From Micavibrio sp. UBA7689 (GTDB lineage: Bacteria > Pseudomonadota > Alphaproteobacteria > Micavibrionales > Micavibrionaceae): a stretch of 22,021 nucleotides of DNA. This document shows positions 1 to 6,311 of this stretch, piece after piece; within the stretch, counting starts at the first letter, position 1, and the number at the start of each line of letters is the position of its first letter. A program made the translations under genes and the position numbers. The notes below the pieces were generated by a model, which saw only the letters and a program-made list of their open reading frames with translations, made no database searches and was not told the origin of the DNA. The stretch spans positions 1 to 22,021 of the forward strand of contig DLGR01000039.1 of NCBI GenBank assembly GCA_002482805.1, written 5' to 3'.

Positions 1-596
1 GGTTTAAAGATCTCGTGGTGATCGGCTCTGTAAGGCGTCCCAATCTTTGGGAAATGCGTCCCGATCTTTACACGATGAATTTCTTCCGAAAACTTGGTTT
101 CAAAGCGCTTGGCGATGACGGATTGCTTCAGGCTATTCATGCGCAGTTGAAAGAAGAGGGTTTCAAACTGCACGGCATTCACGAAATCATGCCCGATTTT
201 CTGATGCCCGACGGATTGCTCGGTTCTATGTCGCCTACAAAGGCGCAACTTGATGATATTGCGCTCGGTTATGTGGCCGCGAAAGATTTGGGTGCCAAGG
301 ATATCGGCCAATCGGTCGTCGTATCAGGCGGTAAGGTTATCGGTACCGAAGATTCCAAAGGCACGAACGCACTGATCAAGCGTTGCCACGGCGGCATTCT
401 GGTGAAAACCTGCAAACCCCAGCAAGACCGCAAACTCGATCTGCCGACCATCGGTATAGAAACCATCAAATTGTGCGCGGAACGGGGATTTTCGGGTATT
501 GCGACAGAAGCCGGTGCGTCGATCATTGTCGACAAAGCAGAATGCATAGCCGCTGCGGATAAAGCCGGTTTGTTTTTGATGGGTGTCACGCCATGA
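1..596 (+). CDS. lpxI: UDP-2,3-diacylglucosamine pyrophosphatase LpxI, 5' end outside the window
   Basis: LpxI hydrolyses UDP-2,3-diacylglucosamine to lipid X and UMP, the step before LpxB in lipid A synthesis, at the cytoplasmic face of the inner membrane. It replaces LpxH in alphaproteobacteria and some other lineages. The reading frame is open from base 3 to the TGA at 594-596, so the gene is truncated by the window edge; the GTG at 15 is internal and not the start. The visible part is the C-terminal domain of the LpxI family: the early VIGSVRRPNL stretch, then a glycine-rich region containing GTEDSKGTNALI, and a conserved end with ATEAGASIIVDK and GLFLMGV. Its stop codon overlaps the lpxB start as ATGA, so the two are almost certainly translationally coupled. 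Confidence 0.93.
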   Translation, partial: FKDLVVIGSVRRPNLWEMRPDLYTMNFFRKLGFKALGDDGLLQAIHAQLKEEGFKLHGIHEIMPDFLMPDGLLGSMSPTKAQLDDIALGYVAAKDLGAKDIGQSVVVSGGKVIGTEDSKGTNALIKRCHGGILVKTCKPQQDRKLDLPTIGIETIKLCAERGFSGIATEAGASIIVDKAECIAAADKAGLFLMGVTP

Positions 597-1726
597 AGAT
601 TTGTGTGATCGCAGGCGAACCGTCGGGCGATTTCCTCGGCTCCAAACTTATCGAGGCTTTAAAAGCCCAAACCGTTGCGGAATTCAGCGGCGTCGGTGGT
701 CCGTTGATGATGCGCGCGGGGCAGCCTTCTATATTTCCATACGAAGAATTGGCCGTTATGGGTGTAGCGGAGATTGCGCCGAAACTGATCGGTATTTTGG
801 CGCGCATTCGCCAGACGATAAACCATATCAAGGAAACCAAACCCGATGTGGTGGTGACGATTGATTCCCCTGATTTCTGCTTCCGCGTGGCGAAAGCTGT
901 AAAACAGGAAATGAAATCTGATGCGCCCAAAATTGTCCATTATGCCGCGCCTACGGTTTGGGCGTGGCGCTCGAGTCGTGCTGACAAGATCAAGGCGTTT
1001 CTGGATGGGCTTATTTGTTTGTTCGATTTCGAGCCGCCCTATTTTGAATTTCCGACGATTGCCGCAGGGCATCCGATGGTGGAGGGCGATGCGCTTAAAG
1101 CCGACGGTGCGGTGTTCCGCGAAGATAACGGCATTCCCAGCAGTGAAACCGTTATCGGTTTATTGTTCGGTTCGCGCAAAGGGGAATTGAAACGCACAGG
1201 CAAAATCCTGCGGGATGCGGCGTTCAACGTGGCGGACAGATTGGCGACGTTGCCACAGATTGTGGCGCCGACCTTGCCGCATTTGAGGAAAGACGTGCAC
1301 GAAATCCTCAAAGACTACCGCGGAGAAGTGCATATAATCACCGAGCCGAACCAAAAATGGAACGCGTTCAAATCCATGGACGTCGCGTTGGCGTGTTCGG
1401 GCACAGTCGGATTGGAGCTGGCGATGCTTCAGATACCGCATATTATCGCGTATCGCATGAATCCAGTTACGTTTCATTTTATCAAAAGGTTGGTAAAAGT
1501 CAAGTATGCGCACCTCGCAAACATTATGGCGGATCGCGAAATCGTTCCTGAGTTTATCCAAGGCGATTGCAAAGTACACGATATCGCCGACACCGCGTTC
1601 AACTTACTCATGAGCCCGGACCAGCAGAAGCATGCGTTTGCGGATATTGCCGCACGTTTGGGTGCGGGTCAAAAAGAAACGCCGTCGCAAAAAGCGGCGG
1701 CGTTTGTGTTGTCTTTCGCGAAGTAA
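593..1726 (+). CDS. lpxB: Lipid-A-disaccharide synthase LpxB
   Basis: LpxB (glycosyltransferase family 19) condenses UDP-2,3-diacylglucosamine with lipid X to give the tetraacyl disaccharide phosphate and UDP. At 377 aa it has normal family length. Visible family motifs include GEPSGD at residues 8-13, the SPDFCFRVAKAVK block, APTVWAWR, FEPPYFE followed by GHPMVE, LLFGSRKGELKR, and the late SGTVGLELA and MNPVTFHFIKRLV blocks that form the sugar-nucleotide and lipid-binding half. The ATG at 593 lies within the lpxI stop codon (ATGA overlap of 4 bases), which fixes the start. The 3' end faces gltA, with only 3 bases between the two stop codons. A strong hairpin within its last codons looks like the gltA terminator on the other strand (see 1671-1705). 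Confidence 0.97.
   Translation: MKICVIAGEPSGDFLGSKLIEALKAQTVAEFSGVGGPLMMRAGQPSIFPYEELAVMGVAEIAPKLIGILARIRQTINHIKETKPDVVVTIDSPDFCFRVAKAVKQEMKSDAPKIVHYAAPTVWAWRSSRADKIKAFLDGLICLFDFEPPYFEFPTIAAGHPMVEGDALKADGAVFREDNGIPSSETVIGLLFGSRKGELKRTGKILRDAAFNVADRLATLPQIVAPTLPHLRKDVHEILKDYRGEVHIITEPNQKWNAFKSMDVALACSGTVGLELAMLQIPHIIAYRMNPVTFHFIKRLVKVKYAHLANIMADREIVPEFIQGDCKVHDIADTAFNLLMSPDQQKHAFADIAARLGAGQKETPSQKAAAFVLSFAK
1671..1705 (-). terminator. Rho-independent terminator of gltA, inside the 3' coding end of lpxB
   Basis: Read on the minus strand, the arm AAACGCCGCCGC (1705-1694), loop TTTTT (1693-1689) and arm GCGACGGCGTTT (1688-1677) form a stem of 8 plus 3 pairs around one A-C mismatch. It is followed directly by CTTTTT (1676-1671). 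It lies 25 bases downstream of the gltA stop codon at 1730, where an intrinsic terminator would be expected. On the plus strand the same hairpin has a U-G pair instead of the mismatch, but it falls before the lpxB stop codon and so cannot end that message usefully. Inferred from base pairing only. Confidence 0.7.
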
Positions 1727-1729
1727 CGT

Positions 1730-3061
1730 TTATTTGCGTTTCTTGATGTCTACGTATTCGCGCAAGGCGGGGCCCGTGTACAGCTGACGCGGGCGGCCGA
1801 TACGCAGTTCGGGTTCTTCGATCATTTCTTTCCATTGGGAAATCCAGCCGACCGTACGCGATACGGCGAAGAGTACCGTAAACATCGAGGTCGGGAAGCC
1901 CATGGCCTTCAAAATGATGCCCGAGTAGAAGTCGACGTTCGGGAACAATTTGCGGGAGATAAAATATTCGTCCTCCAGAGCAATACGTTCCAGTTCCATC
2001 GCCAGTTTGAGCGTGGGATTGTCGCGCAGGCCGAGCTCGTCCAAAACTTCGTGGCATGACTCGCGCATGATTTCGGCGCGCGGGTCGAGGTTTTTGTATA
2101 CGCGGTGACCAAAACCCATGAGGCGGAACGGGTCGTCCTTGTCTTTTGCTTTCTTGATGTATTCGGGGATGCGGTCCACAGAACCGATTTCGGCGAGCAT
2201 TTCCAAAACTTCCTGGTTCGCGCCGCCGTGGGCAGGGCCCCACAAACAGGCGATACCGGCAGCGATACAGGCGAACGGGTTCGCTTGGGAAGAACCGGCG
2301 ATGCGCACGGTAGAAGTCGATGCGTTTTGTTCGTGGTCAGCATGCAAGATCAAGATGCGGTCCATTGCCTTTGCCAACACCGGATTTACCTTGTACGGTT
2401 CGGCGGGCACGGCGAAACATTGATAGAGGAAGTTTTCCGCATAGTTCAGATCGTTGCGCGGATACATGAAGGGCTGGCCGATCGAATATTTGTAGGTCAT
2501 GGCGGCCAGCGTCGGTAATTTCGCGATCAAACGGTGCGCCGATATTTCGCGTTGTTTCGGATCGTAGATGTCCAAAGAGTCGTGATAGAACGCGGCCATT
2601 GCGCCGACCACGCCGACCATAACGGCCATCGGGTGCGCGTCGCGGCGGAAACCGCGGTAGAAATAGTTCATCTGATCGTGAACCATGGTGTGGTACGTGA
2701 TCGATTTCGTGAATTCTTCCAATTCCGTCTGGTTCGGCAGATCGCCGTTCAGCAGCAGGTAGCATGTTTCCATGTAATTGGATTTGCGCGCCAGTTCCTT
2801 GATGTTGTAACCGCGGTGGGCCAGCAGGCCTTCGTCGCCGTCGATAAAGGTGATGCGCGATTTGCAAGACGCCGTTGACGTATAAGACGGGTCGAACGTG
2901 AAATTGCCCGTTTCCGCGTAGAGTTTGCGGACGTCGATAACATCCGGACCCATCGTTCCCGACAAAACAGGCAGTTTGGTTTCTTTGCCTGTGGAATCGT
3001 TTTTCAACGTATAGGTTGCTTGGCTGTTGGTGGCTTCGGCGGCTTTTTTGGCTTCGGTCAT
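1730..3061 (-). CDS. gltA: Citrate synthase, type II
   Basis: Condenses acetyl-CoA and oxaloacetate to citrate, the entry step of the TCA cycle, in the cytoplasm. At 443 aa it is the length of the hexameric bacterial type II enzymes. The active-site set is complete: ADHEQNASTSTVRI around residues 241-254 (H243), GPAHGGAN with H278, FGHRVYKNLDPRA with H319, and NVDFYSG with D377. These correspond to the H229, H264, H305 and D362 positions of the E. coli enzyme. The ATG at 3061 begins MTEAKKAAEA, with a weak GGGA ribosome site in front. It is transcribed alone from a probable promoter at 3112-3140 and ends at a hairpin inside lpxB. An ORF in another frame of the same strand runs into it (see 3142-3398). 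Confidence 0.98.
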   Translation of the reverse strand: MTEAKKAAEATNSQATYTLKNDSTGKETKLPVLSGTMGPDVIDVRKLYAETGNFTFDPSYTSTASCKSRITFIDGDEGLLAHRGYNIKELARKSNYMETCYLLLNGDLPNQTELEEFTKSITYHTMVHDQMNYFYRGFRRDAHPMAVMVGVVGAMAAFYHDSLDIYDPKQREISAHRLIAKLPTLAAMTYKYSIGQPFMYPRNDLNYAENFLYQCFAVPAEPYKVNPVLAKAMDRILILHADHEQNASTSTVRIAGSSQANPFACIAAGIACLWGPAHGGANQEVLEMLAEIGSVDRIPEYIKKAKDKDDPFRLMGFGHRVYKNLDPRAEIMRESCHEVLDELGLRDNPTLKLAMELERIALEDEYFISRKLFPNVDFYSGIILKAMGFPTSMFTVLFAVSRTVGWISQWKEMIEEPELRIGRPRQLYTGPALREYVDIKKRK

Positions 3062-3090
3062 GATCGGTCCCGTTCTTGATGATTTTGAAC

Positions 3091-3105
3091 GCAGAAGAAT
3101 TCTGC
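3091..3105. repeat. Perfect dyad GCAGAAGAATTCTGC in the gltA leader
   Basis: The 15-base sequence GCAGAAGAATTCTGC has perfect 6-base arms (GCAGAA / TTCTGC) around GAA. It lies at or just after the predicted gltA transcription start and 30 bases before its ATG, a position typical of an operator or of a small leader hairpin. No regulator can be named from the sequence. Confidence 0.4.
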
Positions 3106-3111
3106 CTGTTA

Positions 3112-3140
3112 AAAATACGCCCCGAATGGTTAAAGATCAA
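3112..3140 (-). promoter_or_regulatory. Probable gltA promoter
   Basis: On the minus strand, TTGATC (3140-3135) and TATTTT (3117-3112) are separated by exactly 17 bases. Four of six bases match the sigma-70 type consensus in each box. The start would be near 3105, giving a leader of about 44 bases for gltA. Predicted by eye only. Confidence 0.45.
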
Positions 3141-3141
3141 T

Positions 3142-3398
3142 TTACAAGATATTGAATTCGCTCGAGTTTCCGTATTGTTGCAGTGAAGCGCAAGGCATTC
3201 CGCCAGCCACAGCGATTGCACCCTCATTATATGACGGAGTTTCAGGGCGGCGGCGGACGTACAGCCGTGTTTGTAGGCGTTCCATTTCGAGCGTGATTTG
3301 CCCGCGGCCGTACGGGGACCCGTGGATTTTTGCCACGGTTTTTGGTGGCGGGCGCTTTCTGCCTGTTTTGCCCGTGATTGTGGCGTCCATCTAGGCAA
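3142..3398 (-). pseudogene. HGGxSTG-like small protein ORF without its own stop, likely decayed 3' end
   Basis: From a TTG at 3398 this frame reads PRWTPQSRAKQ, then KPWQKSTGPRTAAGKSR and NAYKHG. This is the pattern of the short, basic HGGxSTG-type proteins common in alphaproteobacteria and phages (typically RWTPEQR, then STGPRTxxGKxR, then KHG). Their function is not established. After about 70 residues the family-like part ends, but no in-frame stop occurs until 2337, 725 bases into gltA. That overlap is not credible as one protein, so a lost stop or a frameshift near 3140-3200 is likely; the other two frames have stops at 3142 and close by. The TTG overlaps the end of the upstream gene (stop at 3391) by 8 bases, which fits translational coupling. 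An ATG ORF at 3390-3142 in another frame lacks the motif. Boundaries at the 3' end are approximate. Confidence 0.5.
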
Positions 3399-3813
3399 GA
3401 TTTTTGTTCAGTTCGTTTTGCGCCGTTTTTTCTTCGGGGCGGGAATATTCAATGATTTTGCGTTTGATGTAGTGTTCTTCTTTCAGTTTTTTCCACGCGT
3501 GCACCGTGCGCACGGTTTGCGCGTTCGCCTTCATCGCCGTGGCGATTTTGTCGTGTTCGGTATAACGGCCTTTGGATTCATCGAGATAAAAGTGAAACAG
3601 CCCGTCGAGAAGACGTGCCTGTGTGACCATCATGTCGCACAGATCGACGGGGTTGTTGGCGTGGGCATCGACCATGGTGGATTGCAAAGATTCCGTGACC
3701 TTTTCCAAGGTCACCTGTTCTTCTTGAATTTTAAGGATGTGGCTGAGGTTGCGGGCCGCAAGCTCGAGCCTTTGTGCGGCGACGAAATCCGCGGCGTCGG
3801 TAAGATAGCTCAT
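3391..3813 (-). CDS. Unrecognised 140-aa helical protein
   Basis: I do not recognise this protein. It is mostly charged and predicted helical, with no signal peptide, no membrane segment and no cysteine-rich or nucleotide-binding motif. The N-terminal half (AAQRLELAARNLSHILKIQEEQVTLEKVTESLQ split over residues 12-44) looks amphipathic and could form a coiled coil. The C-terminal part is strongly basic and acidic (AWKKLKEEHYIKRKI), ending in NELNKNLA. The ATG at 3813 is supported by a strong promoter ending only 5 bases before it. It is probably co-transcribed with the HGGxSTG-like ORF that overlaps its stop codon. Its divergent neighbour at 3888 shares the control region. Confidence 0.7.
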   Translation of the reverse strand: MSYLTDAADFVAAQRLELAARNLSHILKIQEEQVTLEKVTESLQSTMVDAHANNPVDLCDMMVTQARLLDGLFHFYLDESKGRYTEHDKIATAMKANAQTVRTVHAWKKLKEEHYIKRKIIEYSRPEEKTAQNELNKNLA

Positions 3814-3818
3814 GCGGG

Positions 3819-3847
3819 AGTATAGGCATTAATTCCTATAATGTCAA
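3819..3847 (-). promoter_or_regulatory. Strong promoter of the 140-aa gene, predicts a leaderless mRNA
   Basis: On the minus strand, a consensus TTGACA (3847-3842) and TATACT (3824-3819) are separated by exactly 17 bases. The -10 box ends 5 bases before the ATG at 3813, so transcription should begin at or next to the A of the start codon. No Shine-Dalgarno sequence could then be part of the message. Confidence 0.7.
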
Positions 3848-3881
3848 GAAAATTGACAATTACATAATATAATGCGATAGC
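3842..3881 (+). promoter_or_regulatory. Inverted -35 pair and weaker rightward promoter
   Basis: TGTCAA (3842-3847) and TTGACA (3853-3858) are perfect inverted copies five bases apart. The left copy is the -35 of the minus-strand promoter. The right copy is a consensus -35 for the plus strand. At 17 bases the rightward -10 would be GATAGC (3876-3881), a poor match; a better-looking TATAAT at 3868-3873 is only 9 bases away, too close to use with this -35. The dyad could also be a shared operator for the two divergent genes. Confidence 0.4.
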
Positions 3882-3887
3882 ACGCGC

Positions 3888-4400
3888 ATGGCAAAGAAGA
3901 CACGCGCGGAAAGGATCGCCCTTATTTCGGAATGGCTGGAAACAGCTTCCGATGAAACGCTCACGCGCGTGGAAAAATTACAAAAGCGCGTCACCGCGAA
4001 TACAAAATTGTCGCAAGAGTTTGATGCGCAGGCGGGATTTGATTGGGACGCATTCGCCGCGCACGCGGCCGCGAACCAGTGGCGCACGCGCATGGAGCGC
4101 GGATATAAAAGATACCCCGACTTTTTCGGGTTCATTCAAGAAGTGTATGGGCCGTGGATTGAAAAAGCCAAAGCGGCGGGGCGCCCGTTGGTGCAGGCGG
4201 ACATCGCCAAAGTGGATGATGCATTATACACGCGCCTGTTGGTGATGGTTTCCAAACATGGTTTGCCCGATACGCTTGATTTGCCCGCGGCGAAAGACTT
4301 GGCGTTGCGCGGTCTGAACGATGAAGACAAAGAGCGTTTGCTCGAAAGACGCAGGCTTACGCGTGAATCCGTGCAGTTATATCGCTTGGCGAAAGATTAA
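3888..4400 (+). CDS. Unrecognised 170-aa protein
   Basis: I do not recognise this protein. It begins MAKKTRAERIALISEWLETAS and is helical and charged throughout, with one tryptophan/aromatic-rich middle stretch (residues about 50-95, containing DWDAFAAHAA, RYPDFFGFIQEVYGPWIEKA). There is no signal peptide, membrane segment or known catalytic motif. The start at 3888 has no ribosome binding site, which fits a leaderless message like that of its divergent neighbour, although its own -10 box is weak. Codon use and GC look like the rest of the chromosome. It ends 19 bases before the convergent protease gene. Confidence 0.7.
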   Translation: MAKKTRAERIALISEWLETASDETLTRVEKLQKRVTANTKLSQEFDAQAGFDWDAFAAHAAANQWRTRMERGYKRYPDFFGFIQEVYGPWIEKAKAAGRPLVQADIAKVDDALYTRLLVMVSKHGLPDTLDLPAAKDLALRGLNDEDKERLLERRRLTRESVQLYRLAKD

Positions 4401-4419
4401 GACGGCTTCTTCAGTCATT

Positions 4420-5193
4420 TCATTTGACTATTACGTGGCCAAATTTAATTAGATCTTCCATTTTTGTAGGTTCATCAAAGCCTTCTATTTTTACTTTCTC
4501 TATCGTTGCTTTTAAAGCAGGCGTTATGGGCGCAACAAACGAAATATTCGTATCGGTACTTAAGCTATTTGAGTTAATACCAAACACACATCCGTTTTTA
4601 TTGCTTATAACGGGTCCACCGCTTGCTCCACCGTGAATGTGCATATCTGTCTGATAGCAAGGCCCACCCAAGGCTTTTTTATGAATGTCTGTAATGGTGC
4701 CATCATAAAAATCAGGCACTAGATAAATTTTGTGAACATTTTCCTCTTCTTTTCTCTCAAAATTTGGGAAAGCATAAGATGCGATGTGATCACCGATCGA
4801 AGGGCATTTATCCGTAAGAGTTAAAAATCTATTTTTTAGAAATTCACCCGTGTTTGTATTAATCATAGGTTCGGCAACCCCAATTGATATATCAGCTTCT
4901 TTGCTGTTCCAACAACTTGCTACTGGCCGTCTTATGATGAAGTCGTTTTCATGCAAATGTATTATTATGAGGGGCGTTATGGGCTGTCCATATTCATTAC
5001 AAACCGCCATGACGTTGTGTCCTGCGGTCATGAAAAGGCCTTGTGCCGAGATATAAAACCCTGTGCCTATAAATGTATAAACGTGATTTTCTACGGTAAA
5101 TAAAGAGAAAACAGAGTCAGTCTTGTCGAGCTTTCCCTTATCACCGTAAAAGTTCCAGAGGCCTTCTTCTGCAGTACCTTCTAATTTTTTCAT
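4420..5193 (-). CDS. Trypsin-like serine protease, AT-rich and probably acquired
   Basis: A 257-aa chymotrypsin-fold (trypsin-like peptidase) protein. The catalytic triad is visible in the expected order: GTGFYIS then MTAGHN with H59, EADISIG with D101, and HGGASGGPVIS with S191. There is no signal peptide or membrane anchor and no PDZ domain, so it is not a DegP-type periplasmic protease and probably acts in the cytoplasm. Its substrate is unknown. The gene is AT-rich: four sampled 60-base lines gave about 37% GC, against 57% for a line of the cutA gene next to it. It follows cutA by 4 bases as the last gene of the gltX-ypfJ-cutA run. Both points suggest recent acquisition at an operon end. 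The ATG at 5193 is the first in frame after the cutA stop. Confidence 0.85.
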   Translation of the reverse strand: MKKLEGTAEEGLWNFYGDKGKLDKTDSVFSLFTVENHVYTFIGTGFYISAQGLFMTAGHNVMAVCNEYGQPITPLIIIHLHENDFIIRRPVASCWNSKEADISIGVAEPMINTNTGEFLKNRFLTLTDKCPSIGDHIASYAFPNFERKEEENVHKIYLVPDFYDGTITDIHKKALGGPCYQTDMHIHGGASGGPVISNKNGCVFGINSNSLSTDTNISFVAPITPALKATIEKVKIEGFDEPTKMEDLIKFGHVIVK

Positions 5194-5197
5194 TTTA

Positions 5198-5506
5198 TCA
5201 AGGCTTCTTCAACCACTTCGCGTATTCGGGAATGGCGGCGGCATCGATTTCGAGGATGCAGGGCAGTTCATACGGATGGATTTTTTGCAGGCGTTTGACG
5301 AGTTTGTCTTTTTTATCAAACGGGGCCTTTATCAACGCGGCAAATTCTTCATCCTGTTTCAATTCGCCTTTCCACGGATAGACGGCCGTGTGGGGTGCGG
5401 AGATATTGCCGCAGGCGGCGAGGTTTTCTTCGATCAAGGTTTGAATCGCGCCAAGCGCATCGTCGTGCGAGGCGAAGGTTGTGTAAATAAGCGCGATTTC
5501 TTTCAT
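5198..5506 (-). CDS. cutA: CutA family divalent-cation tolerance protein
   Basis: CutA1 proteins are small trimers with a ferredoxin-like fold related to PII signalling proteins. They were first linked to copper tolerance, but their biochemical role is not settled. The 102-aa product has the family pattern: IALIYTTFASHDDA at the start, LIEENLAACGNI, then AVYPWKGELKQDEEFAALIK, and HPYELPCILEID near the end. The frame is open much further upstream (to 5740), but homology begins at the ATG at 5506, one base after the stop of the zinc peptidase gene, which fixes the start. It belongs to the gltX-ypfJ-cutA transcription unit. Confidence 0.93.
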   Translation of the reverse strand: MKEIALIYTTFASHDDALGAIQTLIEENLAACGNISAPHTAVYPWKGELKQDEEFAALIKAPFDKKDKLVKRLQKIHPYELPCILEIDAAAIPEYAKWLKKP

Positions 5507-5507
5507 T

Positions 5508-6311
5508 TTATTTTCCGAACGTGTCACATTTCGCGGGTTCGCCGCTATCGAAACCTGTTTTGAACCATTGCATGCGTTGTTGCGCGGAGCCGTGCGTGAA
5601 ACTGTCCGGCACGGCGTAGCCTTGGGCCTTTTCCTGCATCTTGTCATCACCGACTTGCCCGGCTGCGCGGATGGCCTCGGCCAGATCGCCGTCTTCCAGC
5701 GCGCCGAATTCGGCAACATGGTGTGCCCAGACGCCCGCATAACAATCCGCCTGCAATTCCGTTTTCACGGACGAGGCGTTGTCTTTGCGTTTGGCGAGGT
5801 TGCCTTGCAAATTCTGGATATGGTGGCCGACTTCGTGCGCTATCACATAGGCCCGCGCGAAATCACCCGGCGCGCCGAGTTTGGCATCGAGTTCATAAAA
5901 GAAATCGAGGTCGAGATAAACGGATCGATCGTTCGGGCAATAGAACGGACCCATGGCGGATTGGCCCGTACCGCAGGCCGTATCCGTAGCGCCCGCGAAC
6001 AGCACCATGCGGGCGGGCGGGTAGGAACCGTTCGCGACGAATTGCGACCACACATCTTCGGTGGAGCCGAGAACCGCGGCGGCGAAGTCTGCCTGTTCCG
6101 CCTGTTGTTCGGGAGAGATTTTGGAAGGACGGGACGCCGAGGATTGAATTGTGCGGTTGACGCCCTCCATGATGAGCGAGGCGGGGTTGCCGCCCAGAAG
6201 ATAAACGACGAGGGCGAGCGCGAAAATTCCGCCCGCGCCGCCGACAGCTTTGCCGCCCATGCCGCGGCGGTCTGATACATTCGAGGAACGGCGAAGATTT
6301 TGCCAGCGCAT
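5508..6311 (-). CDS. ypfJ: Neutral zinc metallopeptidase, YpfJ family
   Basis: A 267-aa member of the putative neutral zinc metallopeptidase family (Zn_peptidase, YpfJ). The N-terminus is the family's arginine-rich RRSSNVSDRRGMGG, followed by one membrane segment (about residues 26-40, GIFALALVVYLLGG), so the catalytic part is expected outside the inner membrane. The zinc motif HEVGHH is at 159-164, and TELQADCYAG at 184-193 supplies the likely third ligand E185. Paired cysteines (C113, C125 and later C190) also match the family. The natural substrate is unknown. Its ATG overlaps the gltX stop by one base (TAATG), so it is translationally coupled to gltX. It is followed by cutA after one base. 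Confidence 0.93.
   Translation of the reverse strand: MRWQNLRRSSNVSDRRGMGGKAVGGAGGIFALALVVYLLGGNPASLIMEGVNRTIQSSASRPSKISPEQQAEQADFAAAVLGSTEDVWSQFVANGSYPPARMVLFAGATDTACGTGQSAMGPFYCPNDRSVYLDLDFFYELDAKLGAPGDFARAYVIAHEVGHHIQNLQGNLAKRKDNASSVKTELQADCYAGVWAHHVAEFGALEDGDLAEAIRAAGQVGDDKMQEKAQGYAVPDSFTHGSAQQRMQWFKTGFDSGEPAKCDTFGK

Noticed and set aside
3152..3394. An 80-codon open frame on the plus strand opposite the HGGxSTG-like ORF
   Set aside because: It shows no family motif and no ribosome site, while the opposite strand carries the recognisable STGPRT and KHG motifs.
5507..5740. Upstream extension of cutA by 78 codons
   Set aside because: It overlaps the zinc peptidase gene in another frame, and CutA homology begins exactly at the ATG at 5506.
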